Program-made: the position numbers and the translations under genes
The notes under the pieces: model-generated
Seen by the model: only the letters and a program-made list of their open reading frames with translations
Told to the model about the DNA's origin: nothing
The model's database searches: none
Source: Cudoniella acicularis
Taxonomy: Eukaryota; Ascomycota; Leotiomycetes; Helotiales; Helotiaceae
Direction: 5' to 3'
Assembly: GCA_013054445.1 (NCBI GenBank)
Contig: JAAMPI010001213.1
Coordinates: forward strand, 1-17,723
Length of the DNA: 17,723 nt
In this document: one piece after another, positions 8,701 through 17,723 of the stretch
Position numbering within the stretch: the first letter of the stretch is position 1
Layout of the letters: each line of letters opens with the position of its first letter

Positions 8701-11700
8701 TGGAATCTAAACTCCGTCCTTTGTTAATTTTCCGAAACCCGTCTTGCCTTTTCCTGAGCCTGAGCTGGATAGACAAAGAAAGCGTTTGTCTTGTGACTTG
8801 TGAGGTACGAGTACGGGCCCGAGCAACTGTTATCTACACTTCCGATGCTAGCCATCCAATATTTCTACCAACCCCTCCTATTCGTCTTTGGATTAAAATT
8901 GACAATTCTATCAAAATTCTCATTCGCCGGCTCGTAATTCCACACGGGAAAATTCTCCACAAATTCAACCACTCTTTCAAGTTCGGATTCATCGTAGGGA
9001 TTTGAACGGACATGTCACTGCGGAGTATCCCATCCTTCAGATGTCATGTGCATCTTTGCGGAATTGTTCAGTTCTGAGCAAAACAACACCCCTGCCCTAC
9101 AAGGCCAAGCGACTTGCAGGGGTAAAGATCATCACAATGCTTACCGAGGAAATATCCTGGCTGTTCCTGATCTGAATCCTACGACACGTTTACACTTCAT
9201 GCCACATCGGCAGTTCTATTCAACTCCCTTTTGCATTATTCAAGAGTCAAATATAGGTTTGTGGAGGGAGATCCGGTAATTCAGCCATTGAGGGGTTGTT
9301 TCAAAACCAATATTTCTCCGATGGATTGGACAACTCGATTGAAATAAATCAAGTTTGTAGCCACTATTGCTTACAAGGCTGAGCTATTGGGCATGGCCTC
9401 TTGGTTTTGATGAATTTTCAATGCGGTCCTTTGTTTTTACTATTTCTGTTTTCAGTTCAGGAGCTATGGGAATGCATTCCAGCCTCGTGTCATCCCATTC
9501 GTGTTTTGTCATTCAATCCTCCTAGACCCTCACTTTTGCCCAACTGAAAAGCAAATTGAGTTCGCATTACATCGTAGATGAAAGCTCGTCATTACCGCTC
9601 TCTGCAAGGCAAGTCTCTCGCTCAATCCCAACTAGTTTGTTTCCAGGTATGCAATGTCCTGCAGATGAACCCTGTTCCCACATGTTCCTTCCTCACGTGT
9701 TCGGTTGGATGCAAGCCAGACCCGCCCCTTGGGAGTTCGAAGGAATAAATGCCGGTCTGGTTGGCAAGTAGTTTCATAATTTGTTTCAAACGATGTACTG
9801 CTACCTCGTGATGGTATTGTGAAGTGATGATATGCACAAGTGTTGCGAAAACACAGTTGATTTGGAGGTACGTACCATTAGTACCTTGGTACTTACTGCT
9901 ATGCCGAAGGAAGTGTACTTCCTTAATACAAGTTCAACGACCCAAGTCGAGATATTTGCAAGCGCGTTATCCGTAGCTTGGGGGGTTTCCCGAATCAGTG
10001 TGGGACTCGTATTTCTAAACACAAAAAGTCTGCGTTATTATCTGAGTCGTACTTGGCGCAAAGTTCAAAGCGCCGGATATAGTCTACACTATCATCATAT
10101 AAACTATGTCTCAACACAAAAATTCATTTGACGATTTAAAGTGCGTCCTCCTCTCGCTCACTATTCTTCACTGCGTTTGTCGCCTCTCCTTATCATATAG
10201 AAAATTTTGCTTTTCGAGAACAGGCATATATTATCTTATTTTCATTCCTCAACAAGTTACAACCGTTTAGAGCCCAAGGTTCTGAGTTGTGAACCCACAT
10301 GCACCATTTCCTCTATTGGACTGCTCAGATCTCTCGTGACTTGCTCGTTCTCCGCCTCCACTACCCATGCTTCCAGAACATAGCGGTCGAGCTTGAGTTT
10401 GAGAGGGCTATAAAGATCGTGCCATTCGGGGCTTACGTTCAAGCTAATTACCTAGCATACTTCCCACATGGAGCGAGAAGGATGCATTGCTGAGAAGGAT
10501 GAAGCAGCCGAAGTTGAGGTTAATGAAGTTGAGTGCGGCTTCAATTCTTTGTTTCAATTGGGAGAATGTTGGTAGAAGTGTGAGCGGGATTGGGGATGTT
10601 TGAAAGTATTTAAATCTCGAGCGACTGAGTGGTTTTTGTGGCAGCAGACAAAGACTGAGCAATCAAGTGGTTTTCAGACAACCGAATGTTCTTTTGACAG
10701 CACTATAGGAGGAAAGTTTTCTATTCTCGGGGACGATTTCCTACACTTACATACTCTTATTGCCTTCAGTACAACTCTACTTTACCTTTAAATGCGGAAG
10801 GGAGCGAGGCCACTGCAGTCGGAGAGGTTTTCCGATGGCTGCAAAAAGCAGCATCAATGTATATTGCATTTTCTTCTTCACCGCAGACTTCAAAGCAGTA
10901 ATATAATATCGCGACAGCTTCCATTTATATTAGATAGGAGAGAGGGTTTAGGCGGGAAAGAGAGGCTAAAAAAGTTGTGGGTTTAAAATTCGGTTCAAGA
11001 TTAATTGTTTTACTGAATTCAGTTTTATGTTTTAATTTTAAAACTTCAATAGTGTATGTCCTCGCTTCCGGACTATAAAATCCACACTAATCTGTTTTCT
11101 TAAAAAAAATTAAAGGTCAACCCGATAGCGAAAGCAGCAGCAGATAGATATGGGGTATTCTGCAGATCGGGAACGCAGAACGGATCTATGGAAAGAAGAT
11201 ACTAGGTGTTCGGAAGTTAAATATATATGTTAATATTGTTAAATTTTCAAATTTTTCTTTTTGAAAAGTTCGTATTTTTTCGTATAGCAAACCGTGTTAC
11301 GTTATATTCTAAAAACCAAAGAGCTAGTACTTGTTCGAACGAATGAGTTAAGTGACAGCAACCAAGCGGTGTTTTTGACAGCAAAGGCCATTTTCCTTGA
11401 CCTTAGTAATAAAAGACTTTAACGTAAAAAACTCCGCTATGCGATGCAACACCCCGTAAGTTCGCAACAATACCACGCACTCAACATGAGGTTTCATCAA
11501 TTGCTCAGGAACATGTCCAGGCTACCGTGGAAGAGCGGGAATTACTGAGGAGTTGTGGGAGGAGGGACGAGAGTTTTTTTTATAGTGGGAGAGGAAGATA
11601 GAGGCGTTGAGGCGTTGAGCGGGGTAGGTTAAGAACTCACTTTCGAGTTATTATTCAATTTACAGGTTTGAAAATTCACTTCCACTTGTAAGTCTTCTCT

Positions 11701-11761
11701 TATACGTTATGTGTTACAGGGGCAAATTATCTCGTCTATCTACCCGTTCATGACTCACTTC

Positions 11762-11775
11762 GACTTTTAAAAGTC
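11762..11775. repeat. Perfect 14-base palindrome
   Basis: GACTTTTAAAAGTC is its own reverse complement. It is followed by a T-rich run and, 32 bases later, by the ten-base palindrome ACTTCGAAGT (11808-11817). It could be a site for a symmetric dimer or a chance product of AT-rich sequence; nothing nearby identifies a regulated gene. Confidence 0.6.
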
Positions 11776-13613
11776 TTTTTTTCTTCCTCCTTATTCTCTG
11801 GAAATTAACTTCGAAGTCGAACAGAGTAAAAGCGCAAAGTTGAGAGATGCGATCCAAGCATTCTTAATCGTTCCAGCCTTCGCTGTCACGATTTAAGAGA
11901 GTAGTGATGTTGCAGATTTGCGGTCTAGTTGTCAACAGAGATACGGGAATTGGAGAAGGAACAATTGAGAAAGTGATACGTATGTTGCAAGTGCGTGAGA
12001 TCTGAGTGATATTGCTGTCATTCGGAAGTCTTGCTGTTGTTTTAAAATTTACTGTCATGTAAAGACTTATATGAAAACTAAGTACTCAATATCGGAAGGA
12101 AGAAGTCAGTGGTCTCGCTCCACAACGAGCGATATCACAGTAGGTGCGAGAAACACCTTGCCGTTTTCCCTTGCTCTCGAGAGGTATTGCGGGCCATTGG
12201 ACTATTGTTGTAAAAAATTTTAAGAGTAGAAGTATGTGTCCAAATCTCCCTGGACAGGCATCGTGAATTATTTTCCAAACTTTAATAATACGGTGAACTC
12301 GACCTAAATGATCTACCTTACTCTTTTGCTCCAAAAAAAAAAAAGAATAGGCTGCAAAAAATTATATCGCAAGGTCTTTCTTACTTTAGCAAACTGTTAA
12401 GTTATGCTGGCTCTTTTATCTGAAAAACATCTTTATCCCTTCAGCGCTTCAGCTCTTTTCGTCGAATCTCCTCATAGAACAGAAAACAACTATCACTAAA
12501 ACAACCACAATCAAAATGTCAGGAAGAAGCTGCTTCAACAGTGTTGAAGAACTAGTGTGCTCGGCAATGACGGTGGGGCTTTCGCCAGACGACGGGCTCA
12601 GAAACCTGCGTGCTCGAAGTTTGGAAAGTTGTGGTTGTACTGCAATTTTTAACAGGGTTGGCTTCCTTTTTTTATTTAAGATGCTGAGGATAGGAGAGAG
12701 AGATTGGGCATGGAGGGGCTGTGGCGGATTTTGAATTCGATACTTTCTTTATTCGATTGAACATCGATACTCATCCTCCTCAAATTAAGGCTTAAGCTTC
12801 CCAAAATTCACTTTCCTTGATTTTCTTGCATGGTATTCTACAATTGTGTGAGTTGGGGTATATAAAGTCCTCTTCGCACTCACTATTGAGTAGAAGTCGA
12901 ACCAGGAACTTGTGATGAGTTTTTTGCACTGTCTGTGGTGTAACACGGAAAATTCCCGAGAGATATGTTTTGGATACAGATTCTTATGTTCGGGAAAGCT
13001 AGGTTTTACTTCTGACCCGCCCGCATCCCAATTTTCTAATTCCTTTCTTCAATGTTCAAGTTTCTATTGTCAAGGAACCTTTGTCACACTCGTAAAAGCG
13101 AAATGTTGCTGTCATTTCTATATTCTGTTACTCAGTCATCCGTATTCCACTCAATTCAACTACTCACTCTTTTAATTCCAATAAACATCTCAATATTTTC
13201 CCATTGTTAGCATCAAGGGTAAAAGGACAATTGAAGATGGAGGCAGTGATAGGATTAAGGCGGGAAAACTGAGTGGTAACGGAAGCAGAAATCCCAGAAT
13301 GCGCGAAGTGAGTAATGAGGGTTTTGAGAGGCTTGCAAGAGAGAGGTCTTAAGCAGGGAAGGGAGGGTCTAATTTTAAATCCAATATTTACTTTTGAAAT
13401 ACAATTTTTTCTTAGAAACCGCTCTCTCTACTATTTATTGCCTTTTCTAAAATCTACTCTTCCGAGTCTTTCCGCCTCACACCTCACAAACCAACTAACT
13501 TCTACTTTCAAGGAAGGTATAAAAACTCCTTTATCACGCTATTCCCTATCGGGATCCGCGCATTTTCATACGGCTACATACTACGAATATTATTATTGAG
13601 AATTTCCAATTGG

Positions 13614-13654
13614 ATGCTGTGGAGGTACATATGCTGTGGGAGGCATATATGCTA
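13614..13654. repeat. Imperfect 17-18-base tandem duplication
   Basis: ATGCTGTGGAGGTACAT at 13614-13630 is followed directly by ATGCTGTGGGAGGCATAT at 13631-13648, then by the partial unit ATGCTA. The copies differ by one inserted G and a local CAT/TAC change. The tract sits immediately before the stop-poor frame that starts at 13658. Confidence 0.7.
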
Positions 13655-13657
13655 TGA

Positions 13658-14716
13658 ATATTCAGGAGAGAGATCCGGATTAAGGTAAGACCACGGGGAT
13701 GGCCACGAAAAACCCGATTGCCTACAGAGTCACCAGCACTATAATAAGCAGAAGAGAAACTATGGGAGGAAGACTACTGAAGATCCTGTCAGTCATGCCT
13801 GAAAGACTATAGAAGCCTCAGTGAAATTGTGAAGACAAGGACCCTGGAGACTGGAGAGGAGATATCAATATTAATGCATTATATGTTAGTTAAGAAAATA
13901 GGGAATTTCCTGTTGAGTGCTTTACATAGGAGAAAGGGGCTTATGGTTTGTTGTCATTTATAATCTTGCTGCCACAGCACTGATATATTGTCAAGGATAC
14001 CAAATCCTCCCTTAAAGGCACCGTCAAGATTAAAATTTGACTCCATAACATTATAAACCACCTCACACCATCATCTTCCCTTAGTTTTCTCATCACGATT
14101 AACATTCAGTGTTGTGGTTTCACTTGTATTATCGTCGTTTCCAGAGAACACTCTCCATGCCTTCGTGTTCGTATCCATGTCCCTGTCCGTAACCGTACAA
14201 GGAACTTGACAGAAAAATGAGAGCCAGCGAGAGCAAACTTCAGAAGTTATAATAGATTTTAATCGGCCTTTGCATAACTTAGATGAAGAGGAGTTTGCTG
14301 AAATAGCCGACATAATTAAAGAGCGGTAGACAAGACGACTGGTACTCAAAGTTTCACCTCTTAATGGATTTTATTTCCAAGTCAGCTATAATATACCAGC
14401 CCAGATCGCAAGCCGCGGAATTCTTTCTCAAGTCAATGAAAAAAAAAGAGGATCGAAACTCAACAGAGATACAGAGCCATGTGGAGTCTCGTAACAGCTA
14501 CAAGTGACAAATGATAAGTGTGAAGATTTACTAGGAGTTATGGCTTTGCCTTCTTCCTGCAAAATTTCCTGGGACTGGTATTGTTCACAGTATGATTTAG
14601 ACGTAAAAAGAGGTCATAGGAAATACTTCACTGTCATCCACAACCTCACTGTCATACCCACCCCCTCACTTTCCCATGTCCCCCCACCACACAAAAATGC
14701 ACCACTTTCTCCTTGA
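13658..14716 (+). pseudogene. Stop-poor relic frame, possibly a decayed mobile-element ORF
   Basis: One plus-strand frame runs 353 codons with only eight internal stops, at 13742, 13745, 13778, 13961, 14054, 14207, 14327 and 14492. AT-rich non-coding DNA would be expected to carry about 20 or more. Near its start it reads RPRGWPRKT (13688-13714), close to an AT-hook core but with Trp where Arg is usual. Charged, protein-like stretches follow: SLSEIVKTRTLETGEE (near 13808-13855) and LHNLDEEEFAEIADIIKER (14270-14326). AT-hook hinges occur in some fungal retroelement proteins, so a decayed element is one reading; an old host gene is another. No catalytic motif of a transposase, integrase or reverse transcriptase is visible. 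I saw no long terminal repeats. The frame was picked as the best by eye, which weakens the statistic. Confidence 0.25.
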
Positions 14717-15311
14717 AAACACAAACGCTTTCGAAACCGTCCCTTTAAAATAATATTGTAGCTGCAGTGGTGAAGGCCAAGAGGTTTGATTTGTTTATCC
14801 ATCGTCGTTGCAAAGCGACTTGAAAGTTTGTGCATTTGTGGGTTGTTAGTTGCTACCTTACGGACTGGCTACGCGATGGAGATATTTTTGTTGGAAGATT
14901 TGGTGGCTAATTGCAGGAATAGAATTTTGAAATTTTGAAATTTTCAATTGTGGCGACAATTAGTTTAAAGCGTTAGGAGGGCATATATTATGAGCTTGAA
15001 ATCTAACTTTTTCCCGAATATCAAATACGCCTAAGCACCTCAACGCAGAAGTAGAGCTGAGAATTGCAAAGTTTAATTGCCCTTGTTTTTGCTGCTGTTC
15101 TTATTGCGAAGTGTAACGGTAAATAGATACGCACTTTGATAATCCAGGCCACCGAGCAACTTAAGTTGCAAAAGCAAAAGCAATTGTAGAATCCTAACTC
15201 CTGGTTCGGACCTTTTCTCTCCTTGCCTTAGACTCCAAGTGAATGATAGCGTCTTCTCTTTTGTCTCTCTTTCTCATCTTCTTTCGTGATTTTCCCTATG
15301 ATATTGTGTCT
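14717..15311. other. AT-rich intergenic region with 3' flank of the Ser/Arg-rich gene
   Basis: No gene is seen on either strand. A short direct repeat (GAAATTTT, twice, followed by CAATT) lies near 14930-14948. The last part should hold the 3' untranslated region of the minus-strand Ser/Arg-rich gene; if that gene's last intron is not removed, its coding sequence extends to 15274. Confidence 0.5.
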
Positions 15312-16201
15312 CTAGCCAATCTGTTCCATTTCCGTAAAGAGAGCGAGTCCAGCTCGTCTGCGGTTCGTGAAATTGCGAAGACTCGACCGTTTCCCGCCAT
15401 TCCACGTCAAATCTGTAAATAGAAGGAGTCGAGTCGTTGCTCTCCGATAGAACCCGTTCACCTGTAGTGCAGAGCAGAGTAAGATGTCGATCCGTTTCCC
15501 CTGCCATTACCCCCTCTGTGTCGTTCTCGTAGTATTCGATTTTCGGTGAACCTCGTAGATTGCAGAGATTAATTCGCCCAATAACAACCCGGATCGCCCA
15601 TTCAGAGCCTAATAACCAGCCGCTAATGCCGCCACTTCAAGCTCCTCAATCCTCATCAGATCAATCAATCCTCAACAGCAACCTCATCACCCTCCCTCTC
15701 CTCCTTCTCCACTCGCACCTCAAGCGCATACAAGCCCAACTTCGTATTCGACTTTCTACCCTCATGCTGCCGACTCCTACTCCTCGTCCTCTGTCTCCTC
15801 CTCGGCTTCACGAGTCCCTCCTCCCCAGGACTTCTACTCCGGCTCGGACTCTGGCTTCTCCTCTGCTTTTTCTCTAGCGGCTTAATCACCTCTTTTCCCT
15901 TCCCCTTTTCCTTCATCTCCAGACCCTCATAATCATCAGCTTTCTCAGTTACTGGACTCGGGGTCCGAGATTCGACGGCTTGGCCTTCGATTATTTGAGA
16001 TTGCGATAGGGATTGCGACTGTGATAAAGGCGGTGAGAGGGAGCGCCTTCGTCCTCGTCCTCGAAGTGTGGATTGTCCTGATGGAAGTTGGTTCTGGGCG
16101 CTGCTGCTGTGACGGCGGCGTTTGCGTCCTCGTTGGGTTTCTTCTTCTGAGTGGGTGAATGAGGGGGGTTGGGAGAAGGGGTTTGATGTCAAGGATGCCA
16201 T
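15312..16201 (-). CDS. Ser/Arg-rich basic protein with a conserved-looking C-terminal domain, 252 aa (alternative 281 aa)
   Basis: Function not recognised. The ATG at 16201 has excellent context (TAGAAAATGG). Exon 1 (16201-15691) encodes low-complexity sequence: Ser-rich start, RGRKRRRH, RGRGRRRS, SQSQ repeats, an EKGKGKE patch, and RS-type QRRSQSPSRSRSPG and RRRQRTRSRSRQ. These suggest a nuclear, perhaps RNA-associated protein. Read without splicing, the frame stops at 15665. Removing an 82-base intron (15690-15609, weak donor GTGATG, acceptor TTATTAG) joins KEEREG to SEWAIRVVIGRINLCNLRG, giving a two-strand-like motif with the preceding LYALEVRVE. Exon 2 is 15608-15462. A 49-base intron (15461-15413, donor GTGAAC, acceptor TTTACAG) leads to exon 3, 15412-15312, ending FTEMEQIG. 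If that intron is retained, the frame instead ends at 15274 with 281 residues. The existence of exon 2 is well supported by its open, protein-like frame; the exact ends are not. Confidence 0.7.
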
Positions 16202-17205
16202 TTTCTAATTCTTTAGATGAAGTTGAAGATTTTTTGATACTGTGTTTAGAGTTGATCGGGTTGGTGATTTCTGATGGAGTTGATAGTCGGGTTGAAACCC
16301 ACGTGGTGATTTTGATGCGGATCTGAAAGGTTGTTGTTAGCTTAAAGTATATATGAAGCTGAGAGGCCGAAGTGAATGAAGGAACGCACGCAATTAGTTG
16401 GGTAAGGAGATCATTAAGAAGGTGGTTGAATTGAACGCTCTCTGGACGATTTAACTTCTCAGTTACCCTGGACGGTAGTAGACCCGTCTGTACCCGAGAG
16501 ACAAATCAGAAATTCAGAACAGAGATGGCGTAGAAATGAGTCTTGCTTCGCTGGTATCACGCAAAAAGCTGACTGAAAGCAATAATGCTGTGAAAGGTAA
16601 CAGAGCAGAGGAGACCTTGAGTATTTAAATAGTTTGAAAGAAGAGAGAGGTGAGAACATTCTGAATCATCTCAATCTGATCATAAAACACTCGAATTCCA
16701 ATAGAATCCCACGACACGACGCCGCTTCCCACCCCCGCAACAGCCGCTTGGCCCCCTCTCCTCTCACAGGTGACCCATTCCCATCTCTTCGGAGTCCTCG
16801 CCACTCAAACTCTCCATTCAATCAACACAGACACAAACGAGAAAATTACTTACCAAAACAACACCAATGACTCCTTTCCGCTTCCTATCTCTGTAAGCAA
16901 CACCAGTTCTAGAACGTCTTCAACTTTGTCACGGCGGTTCAGCTTTTAATGAAGAGATGAAGTCCTCTCCCGCGCACCTGACATACTTTATGTCATGGTG
17001 ATAGTCGCGTGTTGTGCCCGTGCTCGGGAGGCGGCCTTGGCGAGAACCCTATGGCTTCCGAAGCGGGAATAATTTTTGGAGATCGGGTTCAGATCACCAG
17101 AGCTTTTCAACATTTGTCCAGCCTTGTCAATTGACACGCCAGCCTTGCTGTTTCCGCATCCACAACTTAGAAGAGAGCAATTGAGGCGTCAGGAAGCTAA
17201 GAAAT
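16202..17205. promoter_or_regulatory. Divergent intergenic region between Ser/Arg-rich gene and AIM41-like gene
   Basis: About 1 kb separates two head-to-head start codons, so it must hold both promoters. The minus-strand side is AT-rich near 16300-16400. On the plus strand, a pyrimidine- and A-rich leader precedes an ATG at 16867 in good context (AACACCAATGA), followed after 26 bases by a donor GTAAGC at 16893. This could be an upstream first exon of the AIM41-like gene, as set out in the findings. No clear TATA box was chosen for either gene. Confidence 0.5.
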
Positions 17206-17723
17206 ATGATTTCACGATCCGCGATGAGGGCCTCGAGGCTCCAGGTTTGCTGTCGGCGCGCATATGCGACGGGAACGAGCACCACTCCCCCGATGCTGCT
17301 TAAGATCAGGTATTGTACCTCCCTCTCTACCCCACCTAACCCCCCATCCCCAATTCCGTACTCGTTAGCTCTCGACCCTCACTAACGTTTTTCAAAGAAA
17401 AGATCTCAAAACCGCAATGCAAGCCAAAGACGCCGCACGCCTAACCGTCCTCCGCTCCCTCCTCTCCTCCGCCCTCAACGCCTCCAAAACCTCCTCCCCA
17501 ATAAACACAGACATGCAAATGCTCGCCTTACTACGAAAAACAAAAGCGCAATCTGAAGCCTCCGTCGCTGATTTCGCGAAAGCGGGAAGACAGGATTTGG
17601 TGGATAAAGAGGAGGGGCAGATTAGGGTCTTGGAGGAGTATGTGGGGGGTGTCGAGGTTATGGATAGCGAGACGGTGAAGGCATGGGTGGAGGGTGTCGT
17701 GAGTAGGATGAGAGAGGAGGGTG
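17206..17723 (+). CDS. AIM41: AIM41-like mitochondrial protein of the GatB/YqeY family (5' part)
   Basis: Exon 1 (17206-17309) and exon 2 (17398 to beyond the window end) are joined in phase 2 across an 88-base intron with donor GTATTG, branch CACTAAC and acceptor CAAAG. The N-terminus, MISRSAMRASRLQVCCRRAY and then ATGTSTTPP, is Arg/Ser-rich without acids; RRAYAT fits a matrix-protease cleavage site, so import into mitochondria is expected. The YqeY-type domain begins near residue 31 (MLLKIRKDLKTAMQAKDAAR) and continues with LTVLRSLLSS, LLRKTKAQSE and then FAKAGRQDLVDKEEGQI, with EEY near 114-116. These are hallmarks of the family, whose bacterial members resemble the tail of the GatB tRNA amidotransferase subunit. 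Yeast Aim41 affects mitochondrial inheritance; the biochemical role is poorly defined. The last visible residue is about 143, and the C-terminal end lies outside. An in-frame TGA upstream of 17206 supports this start for an unspliced leader. Confidence 0.9.

Larger units (their letters stand above)
8701..13657. other. AT-rich intergenic stretch without a recognised gene
   Basis: Both strands are broken by frequent stops, and no family is recognisable in the frames that remain. The longest frame crosses the left boundary (8556-9005, plus, about 149 codons from ATG) and has no convincing protein features. Very AT-rich patches lie around 10980-11110 and 11220-11290. Perfect palindromes occur at 11012-11023 (ACTGAATTCAGT) and 11808-11817 (ACTTCGAAGT), and a longer one is listed separately. 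A run of 12 A lies at 12333-12344, and TATA-like boxes sit near 12859 and 13519. A 72-codon frame with strong start context lies at 12516-12734 and is discussed in the findings. Confidence 0.45.

Noticed and set aside
8556..9005. About 149-codon plus-strand frame
   Set aside because: A single frame of this length is expected by chance in 10 kb read six ways; composition changes within it and no domain is recognisable.
12885..12915. Minus-strand GGTTCGACTTC resembling a tRNA B box or a retroelement primer-binding remnant
   Set aside because: The T stem does not pair, and no long terminal repeats or cloverleaf are visible nearby.
14071..14349. 92-codon minus-strand frame, Ser/Thr-rich
   Set aside because: It starts from a non-ATG codon, lies antisense to the stop-poor plus-strand frame and shows no motif.
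16634..16870. 78-codon plus-strand frame
   Set aside because: It is composed of leader-like Pro/Ser/His-rich sequence, lies in a divergent promoter region and lacks a recognisable domain.

Overview
The window reads as nuclear DNA of a filamentous ascomycete (Pezizomycotina). The evidence is short introns of 44-119 bases with GTRNGT-like donors and CTAAC/CTGAC-like branch sites, a Zn(II)2Cys6 regulator with a fungal-specific C-terminal domain, and a GatB/YqeY-type mitochondrial protein with a cleavable presequence. A Leotiomycete-like source is possible but is only an impression. Three genes can be supported, all interrupted by introns that were placed by hand from splice signals, phase and protein continuity.

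Layout: 1-1659 is intergenic, with a GAAC microsatellite, an orphan TATA-plus-start-codon arrangement and a 12-base tandem repeat beside the next gene's stop codon. 1660-5234 (minus) is a six-exon Zn2Cys6 transcription factor of 1079 residues. 5235 to about 15.3 kb is a gene-poor stretch of about 10 kb. Its half nearest the regulator is GC-rich and carries upstream ORFs and a CGG-N11-CCG inverted repeat. The far half is AT-rich, with palindromes and a stop-poor frame at 13658-14716 that may be a decayed element. 15312-16201 (minus) is a low-complexity Ser/Arg-rich protein whose C-terminal half only appears after an intron is removed. 17206 to the window end (plus) is the 5' part of an AIM41-like mitochondrial gene, divergent from the Ser/Arg-rich gene across about 1 kb.

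The genes do not form an evident pathway or cluster. A large intergenic space upstream of a single regulator fits a developmentally controlled transcription factor with a long leader and promoter. I saw no CRISPR array, rRNA, convincing tRNA, intact transposon or biosynthetic cluster. The most useful observations are the spliced gene models, the candidate autoregulatory palindrome upstream of the regulator, the leader ORF that ends five bases before its start codon, and the stop-poor relic frame.
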